Assembly: GCA_033782935.1 (NCBI GenBank)
Contig: JAWQEG010004803.1
Span: 62,001-126,000 of the forward strand
From: Petrolisthes cinctipes
Taxonomy: Eukaryota; Arthropoda; Malacostraca; Decapoda; Porcellanidae
Direction of reading: 5' to 3'
DNA: 64,000 nt
In this document: positions 1 to 11,159 of the stretch, piece by piece
Position numbering within the stretch: position 1 is the first letter of the stretch
Layout: every line of letters starts with the position of its first letter
Translations under genes and position numbers: made by a program
The notes under the pieces: model-generated
Database searches by the model: none
What the model saw: the letters and a program-made list of their open reading frames with translations, nothing else
What the model was told of the DNA's origin: nothing

Positions 1-265
1 CAGTTCTATCAAAGAACATGAGTTTCAGAAATGGTAAAGTTATTGCATCAGTATGCTATGTACAATTTCCTGTAGTCCAGTTCAATACGACACACCATTG
101 ACACTGCTCAGTGATAAGATCAAGTCATTGGGCATGGACTGATAAATTGCATTACAGTACTTTAGTTTGTGTACTCAGACAACATGCCAATATATTCTTT
201 ATGCATTATATCATTTGTATCCAGCTGACAACACTATTTAGAAAGGAGAAAGATAATTGTCTGAC

Positions 266-3200
266 CTGTGAGAAGTGACATTGAGAACATCTCGGACACA
301 GGCCTCCAAAGCATCAGGATGAATAATTATCTGAGCTCCAGTGAGTCCCAGGGTGGCACAAAAATTGTTGATGGCCTCTTGGGGGAAGCCTCGGCGACGC
401 AGAGCAGACAAGGTGAAGAGGCGAGGGTCGTCCCAGTCTGAAATTATGGACATTAAATTCTACAACTTCAAAATAATGATTATGTGCTCCATAAAAAACA
501 GGACACATTAATTAATGCAAAATGTAAGATCTTAATAATGTTAGATATGAGAACTAAGTGTAGAACTAGTTTTTCACAGACAGAAAGATAATTAATTGGT
601 ACAGTAGTTAAGGCTTAATGAATCAAGATTTAACATTACAATACTTGCTGCACTAATACCAATACTAACCTCTAACAAATCCTTCTGATATGAGCTTTGC
701 AATCTTGCGCTTGGAGACAACAGTATAGTGCATGTTAAGTCTGCCATACTCCCACTGGACAGGGCAGTAGACGTCCAGAGCATTACACAGCCAATAGTAC
801 GATGAGCGTCTGCAATGACACCCAAACACATGAGCAGATATGGTGATAACTCTGTACAGTAGTGCATTTATTTTCTTATGGTGGTGTGTTTTTTCCATTG
901 ACATACAGTAAATCCTGTTTCTTTCATAAAGAAAAAATCCACACCTAAAGAGCATGTCAATCACACATTTGCCAAATGTTACCCTAAGCAGTAGCAATAA
1001 TGACATACTCATCCCTGACTGAGTAGGCAACCTGTGGAACTTGGTACTTATATAGCTTTTGCATGCTACCAAGCACATCATGATGTGACCTGGATCTTTA
1101 AGAAAACAATAACAGATTTTATTATATTCAAGACCCCATTGTCCTTTTTCCATTGGACTGAAGAATCAAGGCCAGGGACATGAAGAAAGGTTTAATGAGC
1201 CACACTGACACTTATTTCCACTCCCCCAACTGTACAATAGCTTTAACCCCTGAAGCTACACACCTTGCTTGGAACTCCTTTGTGCAGAGTGAATGTGTGA
1301 TGTGTTCAATGGAATCACAAAGGCAGTGAGTGTAGTCATAGGTTGGGTAGATACACCATGTGTCTCCGGTGCGGTGGTGAGCGATGAACTTAATCCGGTA
1401 TGCCACAGGATCCATTTTTCCTTCCTCCAGCATTGTCTTGAGTCGTAGGGTGGCCTCACCTTCATCAAACTTTCCATTTTTCATATCCTGCATGTACAGT
1501 GCCAATATACAGTATACATGTTGAGATAGTACTGTAATAGGCAAATGCTGTACTCATAATCAATCCATACACAAGTATCCCCATTCCCAACCTTATGTTT
1601 ATAAGCCAATGATATAGGTTCCAAAACGGAATGTATCGGTACCATAAGAGACAAACCTCAAAGAGTTGGAGTGATTCATGAATTGGGCGTTCCCTCCATG
1701 GTGAGGGTGGTGGATCGTGGCCTCGGACTTCTTCAGGACGCTGGTGACACACGTATGCCAGGTCCTTCTTTATTAGAGTCACTGCCCACTCGTACAGTTG
1801 CTGGAAGTTATCCGATGAATGGGTGATCTGGTGTGGCTTGTAACCTGCAGATGAACCATCAGTCCTTTAGAATTCATTACAGTGGTTGTAGTGGCCCATC
1901 AATCAACTAGCTATCATGTTATATTTGTTAATTTTAATCCAGGACTGGAACACCCTATTAATGCTGCTAAAGCTGTGAAAATCTACCACCATTTAATTAT
2001 TGTCTGTAATTGCAAGGTATTAACTATGGGCAAAAAGTAGTTAAGCCATATTTTATATTATATGTTGGTTGTAAACTTTCTGCCCTTCTTTTTCAAATTG
2101 TGGCTTTGCTTATAGTAGATTACAAGAAGTTGGGCAGTATTCACATACCATAAAACTGAGAGCAATTTACGGCCATTTCAAAGAAAATTGAAGTGGACAT
2201 TATGGTCTCTGAAAATCTCTTGTCTTCAATAACAACTGTCCTTAATAATGGTGGTCCGGCTAGATCCATTCATGTGTACAGTATGCTAAATTAACTGTAT
2301 GCTCGTATATTAATAAATACCGTAAGATTATTTTCAGTGTTGGTATATTACTGTACTCCAGATTACTGACCTAGCCATTCCACCATATTTTTTATGCCCA
2401 CAAAAAACTTCTCCTCTTCTTTCTCTGGGTTGGTGTCATCATAGCGCAGGAAACACATCCCATTGTTGGCCGCCGCATATCCAAAGTTGATGTTGATAGC
2501 CTTGGCATGCCCAATGTGCAAAATGCCATTGGGCTCAGGAGGGAAGCGGGTTCTTACCTGGGGGACGAGATTTAGGTAGACATGTAAGGGTGATGAAAAC
2601 TAGATGAATACTGCATCACAAGCCAAGTGATACACAGAACCCTGGAGGAATATTGGCAATTGACACTTCTATAGTATCTGACTATTCCACAAGCACTTGT
2701 TTTCTCCTTAAACTTATCATGTCATCTAATTCTAATGTTTTGTGAATCTTTTTATGGGTTATAATCAAATGCAAAGCATTTCATGTACACATGTCAACTA
2801 AGTTTTGCACGGTAAATTGTTGATCATCAGTCAAGTTTGTGAACTAGAAACTCACACTAACCTGCCCTCCAGTGATTTTGAGGTGCTCCTGCAGAAGTCT
2901 ACTCGTGTTTTCAGTGATAACATAACCTTCTGTCTTGTGGTTTTGCCCTGGGGCATGGAAGTGAACTGTCTTGAGGAAGTCTGTCATGGTCAATGACTGC
3001 TTCTCTGTAAATACATGAACACTACTGTATACAGTATATTTTCTTGTCATATTATAGCACTGCGTGCTGTACACTCGCGGTACATAGTCCTTGAACAGAC
3101 TTCCCCTTACACCCTGGTCAAGGACTATGTGCCGCAACTGTACTTGTGTACCATACTTGCTTTTATTACCTGCACAAGTGAAGTGATTCTCAGCTAAACA

Positions 3201-6200
3201 GAAATAAACCAAGGACATTCACTCATTTATATTCACAGATATTTTCTTTTGTGCCCGAATATGTATTCTACAGTCTGCAAAAATAGTTTTGGAACCACCC
3301 CTATTGCTAGTGCAATGTAGGGTTGGTAAGCCTATTTCCACTAGGGAGCGGAGCAGTTGCCACATACTGCCATACTTGGTATTTCTTGCCAGGAAATATT
3401 CAACAATTTGTGCAATTTGCCATAATTATTGTAGTTTTTGAGTCTCATTTTCTTATAATAAAAATTGAAAATGCCATTAAGTAACGTGTAAATGCCAAAC
3501 GCATTATTTGTGCTATGAAAATTGCCTTTGCGTTAGCAACGTCTGTATTCTCTCAGAGTTCCTCACACCACCCTGTCCTTCTCTCAGTCTACTCACTCAC
3601 TACACTCACATTCATACTAACACAGTGTGGCTACAGCAGCGGGAGCAGGTAGGGAAGGATGTATACCGAAAAATAAAGCCACACCGGCAGACTAACATTT
3701 AGTCTGCTAGTGTGGCTTTATTTCTTGTCATTATACAATCATGCCAGTGTGGTTCTTCCACTCCATCAAGGATGTATGTAAAGACAATCTCGACATCCAT
3801 ATTATGAATTACTGTTATAAAGATAATGAACTTATTTGTGTTGATTCATGACCATTTCCAAATGTCATATCATTCCATTCGTGACATACTGTATTTCATC
3901 TGACGTACTCCTCAAAGGTCATAATTTACATCAGTCTGTAACTTATTCAGTCAATCATGGACTTATTGAAGCATAGGCTACGTTGAACATTACACCATAA
4001 TGCATTTTATGGCTTGCTTCCTAACAATCAGTGTTTTACAGATCTGATATTTGGTCTGGCAAGGAATAGGAGTGGAATTAATAGATCAGCGAAAAGTAGG
4101 AGGGGAATAATGATAAACTTGAGCGCATAGATCCTTCCTGTCCGACAGTTAGCGTGCTACTGCGGTGACAGGCTACAGGCACTCAACTGTTAATTCGGGC
4201 TGACTCGGCAGGTGTACCAACCCCACCGTGATAAATATTGTAAAATTAATGTAGGGGTGGTTCCAAAACTTTTTTTGCAGTGTACATAAATAAAAGAATT
4301 GTATGCAGTATAGTACAATATTTCCACTGTTAGTCATTACTGTTTATGGTGCATTGATAAACACCTTGTAGATACCATGTGACATCCTTTTTCTTCTAGT
4401 GGTTTCGCTGTGACACTTTCCAGGAAAAAATACTGATAACACAAGAAAACAATATACTGTACTGTAGTATGATAAGGTTGTCTTTAGTCATCTATTCATC
4501 ACAATAACTAGCTTTGTGCAGGTTTCAAAATGTAGAAGGTAGGTTCACCTGTGTGTTGGACCTGAGCCACCTCAGGCTTATTTTCCTTCTTTTCAGTTTT
4601 TTTTTTGACTGGCTTCACCAGGTCTTCTTCTTTCTTTGGTCCAAGTAGAGTTAATATTTGTAGGTCAATCTCTTCCTTCACCTTGCGACTGTCAGCCCAC
4701 TGGAGAATTGCCCTCACCTGGCCCATCAGTGGCCCAGTGTTGTACTGGTACCTGATTACAACTTTGATTTAGTATATAAAAAAAAAATATGTGTCAACCA
4801 ATATGCATGTCATCCTTTAATAACACAAGTGCTTTATTGCTTGTTTCACAACTACACTAAACTTTTGATTACATGTATATAAAAAGCTAGCTTAAGCACA
4901 AGTTACATCACAAGTTACGGTTTTGCAATAGCACTGCCAGGAACTAGACTCTCCTTTCATTCTTTCCTACACTATTAACAGTCCAATAAATTTTGCTCAC
5001 TTTACCTTTGTTTGAGAATCACTTCTTTGTGTTTCTTGATGACTTGTGCTACAGCTGCCTCTATCTCATCCTGTGACACTTCCACCCCAGCACCACACGC
5101 CTTTTCAAATTCAGCAGTGTTGAATTCCTTCATGGCATGATCCTGTGGAAAAATATCATCACTGTTTTATCTGTCTCCCTTTTCATATTACCATGCATAC
5201 ACAATACTGTTCTGTTTCATGTAAATATTGTTGGGATAGTGGAAAATTGTCCCCACCTGTCTGTATAAAATCTTTCTCACCTGGACAAACTTGATAGCTG
5301 CTGTTAGCTTTGCCTCTTGGTTGATCTGTGCTCGTGCCACATACTCCACCAACAGGGGAAGACGAGTGTGAAACTGGCGTGGAAGCTTGGTGCCCAGGTT
5401 GTATAGCAGGTTCCCCACACTCTTGTTCAATTCTCCTTTGCCTTGGGCCTTAACCAAAAGAAAGTAATAATTCAATCAGCAGTACAGTACAGTAACAGAT
5501 GATTATAAAATAAAACTAATGAAAGATAGATATTGCTACAGCCTAATGGACCTGGGCTCTCATAAGAGTGAAAGTAGGATATGATAAGTGGAAAAAGGTA
5601 TTCTTATTTAAGTTGTTATATTGAGAAAAATGCAAGTACTGTACTGTACTCGCAACTGATTTATAACAAAAAAACAACAACATAAGCTTAATTTTAATTT
5701 ATTGATCTATAATCACCTAGAATTAGGGCCTCCTGATTAAGAGTTGTAATATCCTACGGTACAAAACTTAGATTTTTTTCAATCAAGAATAAGATGGCTG
5801 AGGGCATATGCCCAAATTAATATACTCAAGCTCAGTTAATAAAAACCCACTCCTCCAATGGTTTCATACATAATATATCATTAATTAAAACGACCTTGGA
5901 GGACATCAGGGAATGCAGTCACACCGACATTACCTTGACATTTGACACATGGGAAGGTGGGAAATTTTACAGTTATATTATAAGTTAGGTACCATACCAG
6001 ATTATCTACTGGGTATATTTACTTCTCACTCTCTCCCACCTATTACCCTCATATATATTATAGGTAAATATTGAATGAATTACCGTTATTGCGTACGTTT
6101 TTTCTACCTTCATTACCCACTTATTTAGACCATTCTAAGACTATTTTCTTCTATGGCATTTCCTCCGCAAATGCCCCATTTCCAAGATAGGGCATATTCA

Positions 6201-6783
6201 AATGGGGCATTTTGAAATTAGCCTGACCTTACCTGACCTGACCTAACCTAACCTAGACCGCATCAGACTACCGGGACCTAACCTGGGCAAACTACCGTGA
6301 CCTAACCTGGGCAAACTACCGAGAAATAATCGTGATAAAGTACAATAAATGACAGGGGTAAAATACTGGGACCCAGCCGGATCTGGCAACACTGCCACAA
6401 AACGGTAATTCATTCAATAAATACCATATTATATTATGATCCTTAATGAACCAGTACTTACTTCTATAATGACACAGGTTATTATTATACTGGTGTGAAT
6501 ACCCGGAATGTTTACCCCCATATGTTAATGTAGGGACCATATTCAAGAACATTCATGGTGCATACAATGGTGTGGTACCGGTACGATGGCTCCATAGAAT
6601 AACAATAGAGCCGTCGTACCGGTACCACGCCATCGTATGCACCATGAATGTTCTTGCATTAGGCCCTAATTATAGTCTTACCTGGTCTACTATGTCAGCC
6701 AATATCACCGTCAGAGACTCATTCTTCAGTGTCTCCTTTACCTTCTGGTCCGATAACCCCAATGACTTCAATTTCTCAGCCAT
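266..6783 (-). CDS. QARS1: Glutaminyl-tRNA synthetase, cytosolic (3' part off left edge)
   Basis: Class I synthetase that joins glutamine to tRNA-Gln. Ten exons on the minus strand fit GT-AG splicing and keep phase: 6682-6783, 5281-5448, 5006-5142, 4549-4751, 2862-3004, 2371-2557, 1657-1844, 1264-1487, 670-809 and 266-437. They give about 554 residues; the family is about 775, so the C-terminal anticodon-binding domains lie beyond position 1. Residues 1-200 form the eukaryote-specific N-terminal helical domain and a Lys-rich linker. The Rossmann core begins near 252, with the HIGH signature at residues 265-268 (exon 6). The KMSKS-type loop VVSKR is at 481-485 (exon 9). Exons 7-10 match the family strongly ([38 protein letters not shown]). 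A second ATG two codons upstream (6787-6789) could be the start. The donor of exon 4 (GTGAAC) is the weakest boundary. Identification is from family knowledge; exon ends are read from the sequence. Confidence 0.96.
3271..4282. mobile_element. Non-autonomous Tc1/mariner-like element in QARS1 intron 4
   Basis: The two ends form terminal inverted repeats. The left starts CAGTCTGCAAAAATAG and continues into GTTTTGGAACCACCCCTA; the right, read on the minus strand, starts CACTGCAAAAAAAG and continues into the same block. A TA dinucleotide flanks each side (3269-3270, 4283-4284), as expected for Tc1/mariner insertion. The interior (about 1.0 kb) has no transposase ORF, so the copy is non-autonomous. 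It lies in the long intron between QARS1 exons 4 and 5. Confidence 0.75.
3671..3723. repeat. Near-perfect hairpin inside the Tc1-like element
   Basis: Two 24-base arms, 3671-3694 and 3700-3723, are inverted copies with about one mismatch. The arms begin AAATAAAGCCACAC and end ...GTGTGGCTTTATTT, with a 5-base loop. It is not at the element ends, so it is a separate internal palindrome. Confidence 0.75.
6063..6425. mobile_element. Family A short inverted-repeat transposon (MITE), copy 1
   Basis: 363-bp element with about 25-bp terminal inverted repeats starting GGTAAATATTGAATG and ending CATTCAATAAATACC. It is flanked by a perfect 8-bp target duplication ATATTATA (6055-6062 and 6426-6433). The interior carries a TTAGG-like block and the motif GTTGCCAGATCCGGCTGGGT (here on the minus strand). 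No ORF. It sits in QARS1 intron 1. An 8-bp duplication fits hAT, P or Merlin superfamilies; which one is not resolved. Confidence 0.85.
6531..6669. repeat. Family B foldback hairpin, copy 1
   Basis: A long palindrome of about 140 bp. The left arm (CAAGAACATTCATGGTGCAT... through GGTACCGGTACGATGGCTC) is repeated as its reverse complement in the right arm, with a spacer of about 15 bases near 6600. Related copies lie at 8310-8440, 42369-42498 and 48889-49007. Non-coding. It lies within QARS1 intron 1, about 12 bases from the exon 1 donor. Confidence 0.85.
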
Positions 6784-6789
6784 CTCCAT

Positions 6790-6960
6790 CAGGAATATTA
6801 ATATTATAGTGTTATGATGTAAGGTATAATACAGAGCACGTGTATGTACGGCTACTCTCCTCCCCCCAGCAGCTGTAACCCCTGAGTGAGTGACTTGTTG
6901 ACATTTCACAAAGAACTCTTCCGTTTCGGTCCCCTTACATTATCTAATCAGTTGGGTTTC
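6790..6960 (-). promoter_or_regulatory. Putative 5' UTR / proximal promoter of QARS1
   Basis: Region just upstream of the QARS1 start on the minus strand. It contains an E-box-like CACGTG at about 6837-6842 and a purine-rich patch (GGGGGGAGGAGAG). No clear TATA box. The QARS1 reading frame stays open upstream to an ATG at 6907-6909, so an N-terminally extended product cannot be excluded. The promoter role rests on position only. Confidence 0.35.
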
Positions 6961-6969
6961 TTTATATAT

Positions 6970-7650
6970 CGTCAATTTTACCTACCCCAGGGACTTGCAT
7001 CATCACTTGTACATGTGACACCAAGTGCTTAATGTGAATAATATATGTATATTTTTTACTCCATTTACCGAACAATAGAGTAGCTGGCTGAATGATTAAT
7101 TAATGTTTTTTATAATCTTCCTATGTTCTTTTGTTTATGTTACATCCATTTTACTGTAGGGAATTGTACACTCTATAAGGAAATGAAACAATGTTTTGTA
7201 AATAAAAAAGGCAACATTTCTAAACTGAAAAGGATTATTTCATCATGTTTCATGATGCAACCACTGTGGATGCAACTTGATGTGCAGATTTCAACGGTGC
7301 AGCTCTTTTAATTTTGTGGATGATCGATGACAATAACAGAGGGAAAGGGTTTATAATTAGGATTAGATTTTTTATCATTTTATTAACAAGCCATCCTGAT
7401 ATACAGCTTCCTCTCATCACTTACGGGAGTCTTTTTGGTAGACTGTAGTGTAGACATTCATGTAACGTTACGCAGAACTGGTTTACTTAATAATGTCCAA
7501 AGTAATCGTACCACATTTTGTAATAACTGGATGGAAAAAGGACAATGAAGATGCATTAATCATTTTAAAATCATATCGCCTCCACACATGTTATTGTTTA
7601 CCCAACTAGCGAGTAGCAAGCCCCTCAACTCATGTCTCAAGGCCATCACT
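6970..7650. other. Intergenic stretch, nothing recognised
   Basis: AT-rich sequence with only short chance ORFs, upstream of QARS1. No repeat end, RNA gene or conserved coding segment was seen. Confidence 0.5.
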
Positions 7651-7787
7651 GGGGTGATTCCAATGTTGATGAATTGGAGGACTAATAATTCCTCCAAACT
7701 ACGCCAGGAAACACCAGACCTCAGTGTTGCCAGTAGGAACTGTGTTATGTGACATCATATGGAGGACTCCCCAACCCTCCACTTTGT
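7651..7787. repeat. Family C palindromic element, degenerate copy
   Basis: Contains the family C core TTCCTCCAAACTACGCCAGG and the facing inverted motif around 7745-7780 (CATATGGAGGACTCCCC). The TTAA termini of better copies are not visible here, so this is a decayed or truncated member. Confidence 0.55.
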
Positions 7788-7824
7788 TCAGCATCCCCCC
7801 TACAACTCCTGCTGCTGTGTTTGT

Positions 7825-8057
7825 CAATGTTGCCAAATATGGAAAAATTTCCTAGACATCGAGAATTTAGAGGTATGAATGGAGAAATTATATAAAGATT
7901 GTTCGAAGAGTAAATGGGGAATATTCTACCAGACGAAATATCATGATGTAAATACACGACTACCTTCAAGAGTAAACAGGGAATATATGAGGTAAAAAGG
8001 GACATTCTGCAGATATTGAAGTTTGGGAAATTTCGTCAAGCAGACCTGGCAACACTG
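7825..8057. mobile_element. Family D hAT-like MITE, copy 1
   Basis: Ends are short inverted repeats: CAATGTTGCCA on the left and TGGCAACACTG on the right. The interior (GAGAAATTATATAAAGATTG, TCTACCAGACGAAATATCA, AAGAGTAAACAGGGAA) is shared with copies at 33048-33439 and, inverted, 51641-51848. CAGTG-type ends are typical of hAT elements; no clear target duplication was found for this copy. Confidence 0.6.
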
Positions 8058-8309
8058 TATTTAGTCAGTCTCCCTCCTACTACAAGCTAACACCAATTCA
8101 CACTCGTCTACACTCCCATTTATTGTTCATTTCACCCGACTTGTGGCTGTGTTTGACCTTCCTAAACCTGGACACGACTAGTAAAGGTGACCAGACGCCA
8201 TATCCAGTCCAGTGTTGGTTGTCACAGCTCGGTAAAACAAGTGTTGAAGATAATAAATAGGCAGCCAGCAACAGCATGTAAGTGGTTGGTATTATTATAC
8301 ACTGTGAGA

Positions 8310-8440
8310 CGTATGCAAGAACATTCATGGTGTTGACGATGGTGTAGTGCTGGTACGATGGCTCCATGGTAAAACAATAAAGCCATCGTACCGGTACAAC
8401 ACCATCGTATACACCACAAATGTTCTTGAATATGGCCCTA
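8310..8440. repeat. Family B foldback hairpin, copy 2
   Basis: Inverted arms: GTATGCAAGAACATTCATGG on the left and the complementary AATGTTCTTGAATATGGCCC on the right, meeting near 8370. Same family as 6531-6669. Confidence 0.8.
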
Positions 8441-8570
8441 AGTACAGTACAGTACAGTCAGGAGGCCCCCATCGATATAACATGAATAAATTTAACACAT
8501 AGCCTAATTATTATATTCTTCTAACACAGGCTCAGTAACTCACTTAATTAATATGTATGGTGGTAATGAA

Positions 8571-9285
8571 GGTAAATATTGAATGAATTACCGTTATTGG
8601 GTACGGTTTTTCTACCTTCATTACCCACTTATTTAGACCATTCTATGACTATTTTCTTCTATGGCATTTTCTCGGTATTTATTGAAAGAATTACCGTTTT
8701 GCAGCAGTGTTGCCAGATCCGGTTGGGTCCCAGTATTTTGCCCCAGTCATTTATTGTACTTTATCACGATTATTTCCTGGTAGTTTGCCCAGGTTAGGTT
8801 CCGGTAGTTTGCCCAGGTTAGGTCCCGGTAGTCTGATGCAGTCTAGGTTAGGTTAGGTAAGGTCAGGCTAATTTCAAAATGCCCCATTTGAATATGCCCT
8901 ATCTTGGAAATGGGGCATTTGCGGAGGAAATGCCATAGAAGAAAATAGTCTTAGAATGGTCTAAATAAGTGGGTAATGAAGGTAGAAAAAACGTACGCAT
9001 TAACGGTAATTCTTTCAATATTTACCATTTTCTCCGCAAATGCCCCATTTCCAAGATAGGGCATATTCAAATGGGGCATTTTGAAATTAGCCTGACCTAA
9101 CCTAACCTAACCTAGATCGCATCAGACTACCGTGACCTAACCTGGGCAGACTACCGGGACCTAACCTGGGCAAACTACCGGGAAATAACCGTGGTAAAGT
9201 ACAGAAAATGACCGGGGCAAAGTACTGGGACCTAGCCGGATCTGGCAACACTGCTACAAAACGGTAATTCTTTCAATTAAATACC
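8571..9285. mobile_element. Family A MITE, copy 2 (outer, interrupted)
   Basis: Starts GGTAAATATTGAATG and ends AATTAAATACC. Flanked by a perfect 8-bp duplication GTAATGAA (8563-8570 and 9286-9293). Its body is split at 8673/9035 by a second copy of the same family. Confidence 0.85.
8674..9026. mobile_element. Family A MITE, copy 3 (nested in copy 2, opposite orientation)
   Basis: 353-bp copy starting GGTATTTATTGAAAG and ending CTTTCAATATTTACC, flanked by the 8-bp duplication ATTTTCTC (8666-8673 and 9027-9034). Removing it with one duplication restores the outer element. Self-insertion of this family is therefore directly visible. Confidence 0.88.
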
Positions 9286-9356
9286 GTAATGAATAACAGA
9301 AGCCTGGGACACATTTTTGCTGGTGTGTAAAATGAAGTGGTAGATACAAGTAATTT

Positions 9357-9705
9357 GGTAAATATTGAAAGAATTACCGTTATTGCGTACGGTTTTTCTA
9401 CCTTCATTACCCACTTATTTAGACCATTCTAAGACTATTTTCTTCTATCGCATTTCCTCTGCAAATGCCTCATTTCCAAGATAGGGCATATTCAAATGGG
9501 GCATTTTGAAATTAGCCTGACCTGACCTGACCTAACCTAACCTAACCTAACCTAACCTAGACCACAGCAGACTACCGGGACCTAACCTGGGCAAACTACC
9601 GGGAAATAATCGTGATAAAGTACAATAAATGACGGGGGTAAAATACTGGGACCCAGCCGGATCTGGCAACACTGCTGCAAAACGGTAATTCTTTCAATAA
9701 ATACC
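9357..9705. mobile_element. Family A MITE, copy 4
   Basis: 349-bp copy with the same terminal repeats and a perfect 8-bp duplication AGTAATTT (9349-9356, 9706-9713). It carries the longest TTAGG-type block in the window, about five CCTAA units at 9530-9558. Confidence 0.88.
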
Positions 9706-9799
9706 AGTAATTTTTTTTATTCATGGTATATCGAGGGTCGACTAAAAATTTAAAAAAAAGTATCAAGGGTCTAAGTTACTGTAAACTGCACAAGCCAGA

Positions 9800-10190
9800 G
9801 TTACTTCTGTAATTCTTCAGTCTTGGGGAGGTGGCCACAGCAGAAGTGTCTCCAGTTTTCCCTGTTCCAACACACTCTCCTTACTTGGTCAAGCGCTACT
9901 CTGCCCCTCACGTTTCTCTCCTTTACATACTCTTCCACTCTGTTCTGCCATCTAACCGGCGGTCTGCCTCTCACACCAGGTGCCACAACTTCACTTCCAT
10001 ACACCTTCTTTACAAATTCCTCACCTTGCATTCTCTCTACATGTCCAAACCACCTCAATGAATTACGTTTCATGTAACGTTTCAGCAGTTATCCCATCCA
10101 CCCCCGGTGCCTTTCCCATCTTCAACTTTCCTATTGCTTTCCTAACCTCTTCCCTTCCTAATTCTCCCTGTACACCCTTTTAACACATAC
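9800..10190 (-). pseudogene. LINE ORF2 fragment (reverse transcriptase end pieces)
   Basis: Two joined pieces of a non-LTR retrotransposon polyprotein on the minus strand. 9801-10073 encodes the C-terminal region typical of these elements (LRWFGHVERMQGEEFVKK, RGRPPVRWQNRVEEYVKE). 10078-10185 encodes an N-terminal reverse transcriptase patch (KAIGKLKMGKAPGVDGITAE). The catalytic middle is missing, so this is an internally deleted dead copy. A near-identical C-terminal piece is at 57798-58157. Confidence 0.75.
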
Positions 10191-11150
10191 ATGGTCGTAT
10201 TATTAAACAACTTTGAGGAAAAGGCTTTTTGTCACTAAATTTGTATCGCATAATAATAGGAATTGAGAGACGATGAGATGTTTCCTCGAAGAAGTACAGT
10301 AGTTTAATAATACCATCCACCATATGCATGATGCCATCGAAGAGAAGGAATTAGGTACCAGTACATAGTGAGTGAGTCATTTAAGAATACTTGTATATTA
10401 GTGTTGCAACGGCATTCTTGGTCCGAATACCTGAGCTTTATGTTTTGACATATACTGATTAAATAGTCAGAGTTTTTATTGCATTCTTAGGAGGAAGTAT
10501 AAACTAATTATTATGATTTGTATTCAATTGTGTGTGTACAGTATTAGGGGTTTCTGAATCCTGTAATGTATAAAATAATTTGATATTAGCCTAAGTAAGA
10601 GATACAAGATGGTACAGTAGGCTACATGTATTCTTTGTATGTAAACACTAATGTTATTATAATATTACAGATAGGAATATGAAGGGGAGAGACAGCTCTA
10701 GTTATTGCCATCACCAACTGGTATAGCGACACCTGTGGTATATGGTGGGTATTGATTTCCATTTACTTTTGGCTTGCTTTGTGTTACTTTCCTTTCTCTT
10801 CTTTTCCCTTTTCCAGGTCTCGGTACACTATAATGAAGCATGTATTTAAATGACCAATTGTCTTTTTAAAGTTTTCTTGATTATTCATTTGTAAAGTGTT
10901 CTGCAGTGCTGTATCCTTCCAACAGGGAATTTCATGCATTTCAAAGGGGAGTGGCTGAGCCGATGTGCATTTCACCCATTTCTCTGGGTGTTTGGGTTCA
11001 AGAAGAACCTTATTGTTTGGGAAAATTTGAATCATGATGGAGAAATATATGTTCAGGCTACCAAAATGGCCTGAAAATGAATTTGGCTTTTTAAGTTTCT
11101 GAATTTTGGCCAAGAGGAAGTGAGATCTTGATGATGATAGGATTAAAACA
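10191..11150. other. Intergenic stretch, nothing firm
   Basis: AT-rich, no conserved ORF. A short segment at about 10670-10730 follows an acceptor-like ATTACAG and precedes a GTATATGG donor-like site, but its translation stops after 17 codons and resembles nothing known. Confidence 0.4.
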
Positions 11151-11159
11151 ACAGACAGG

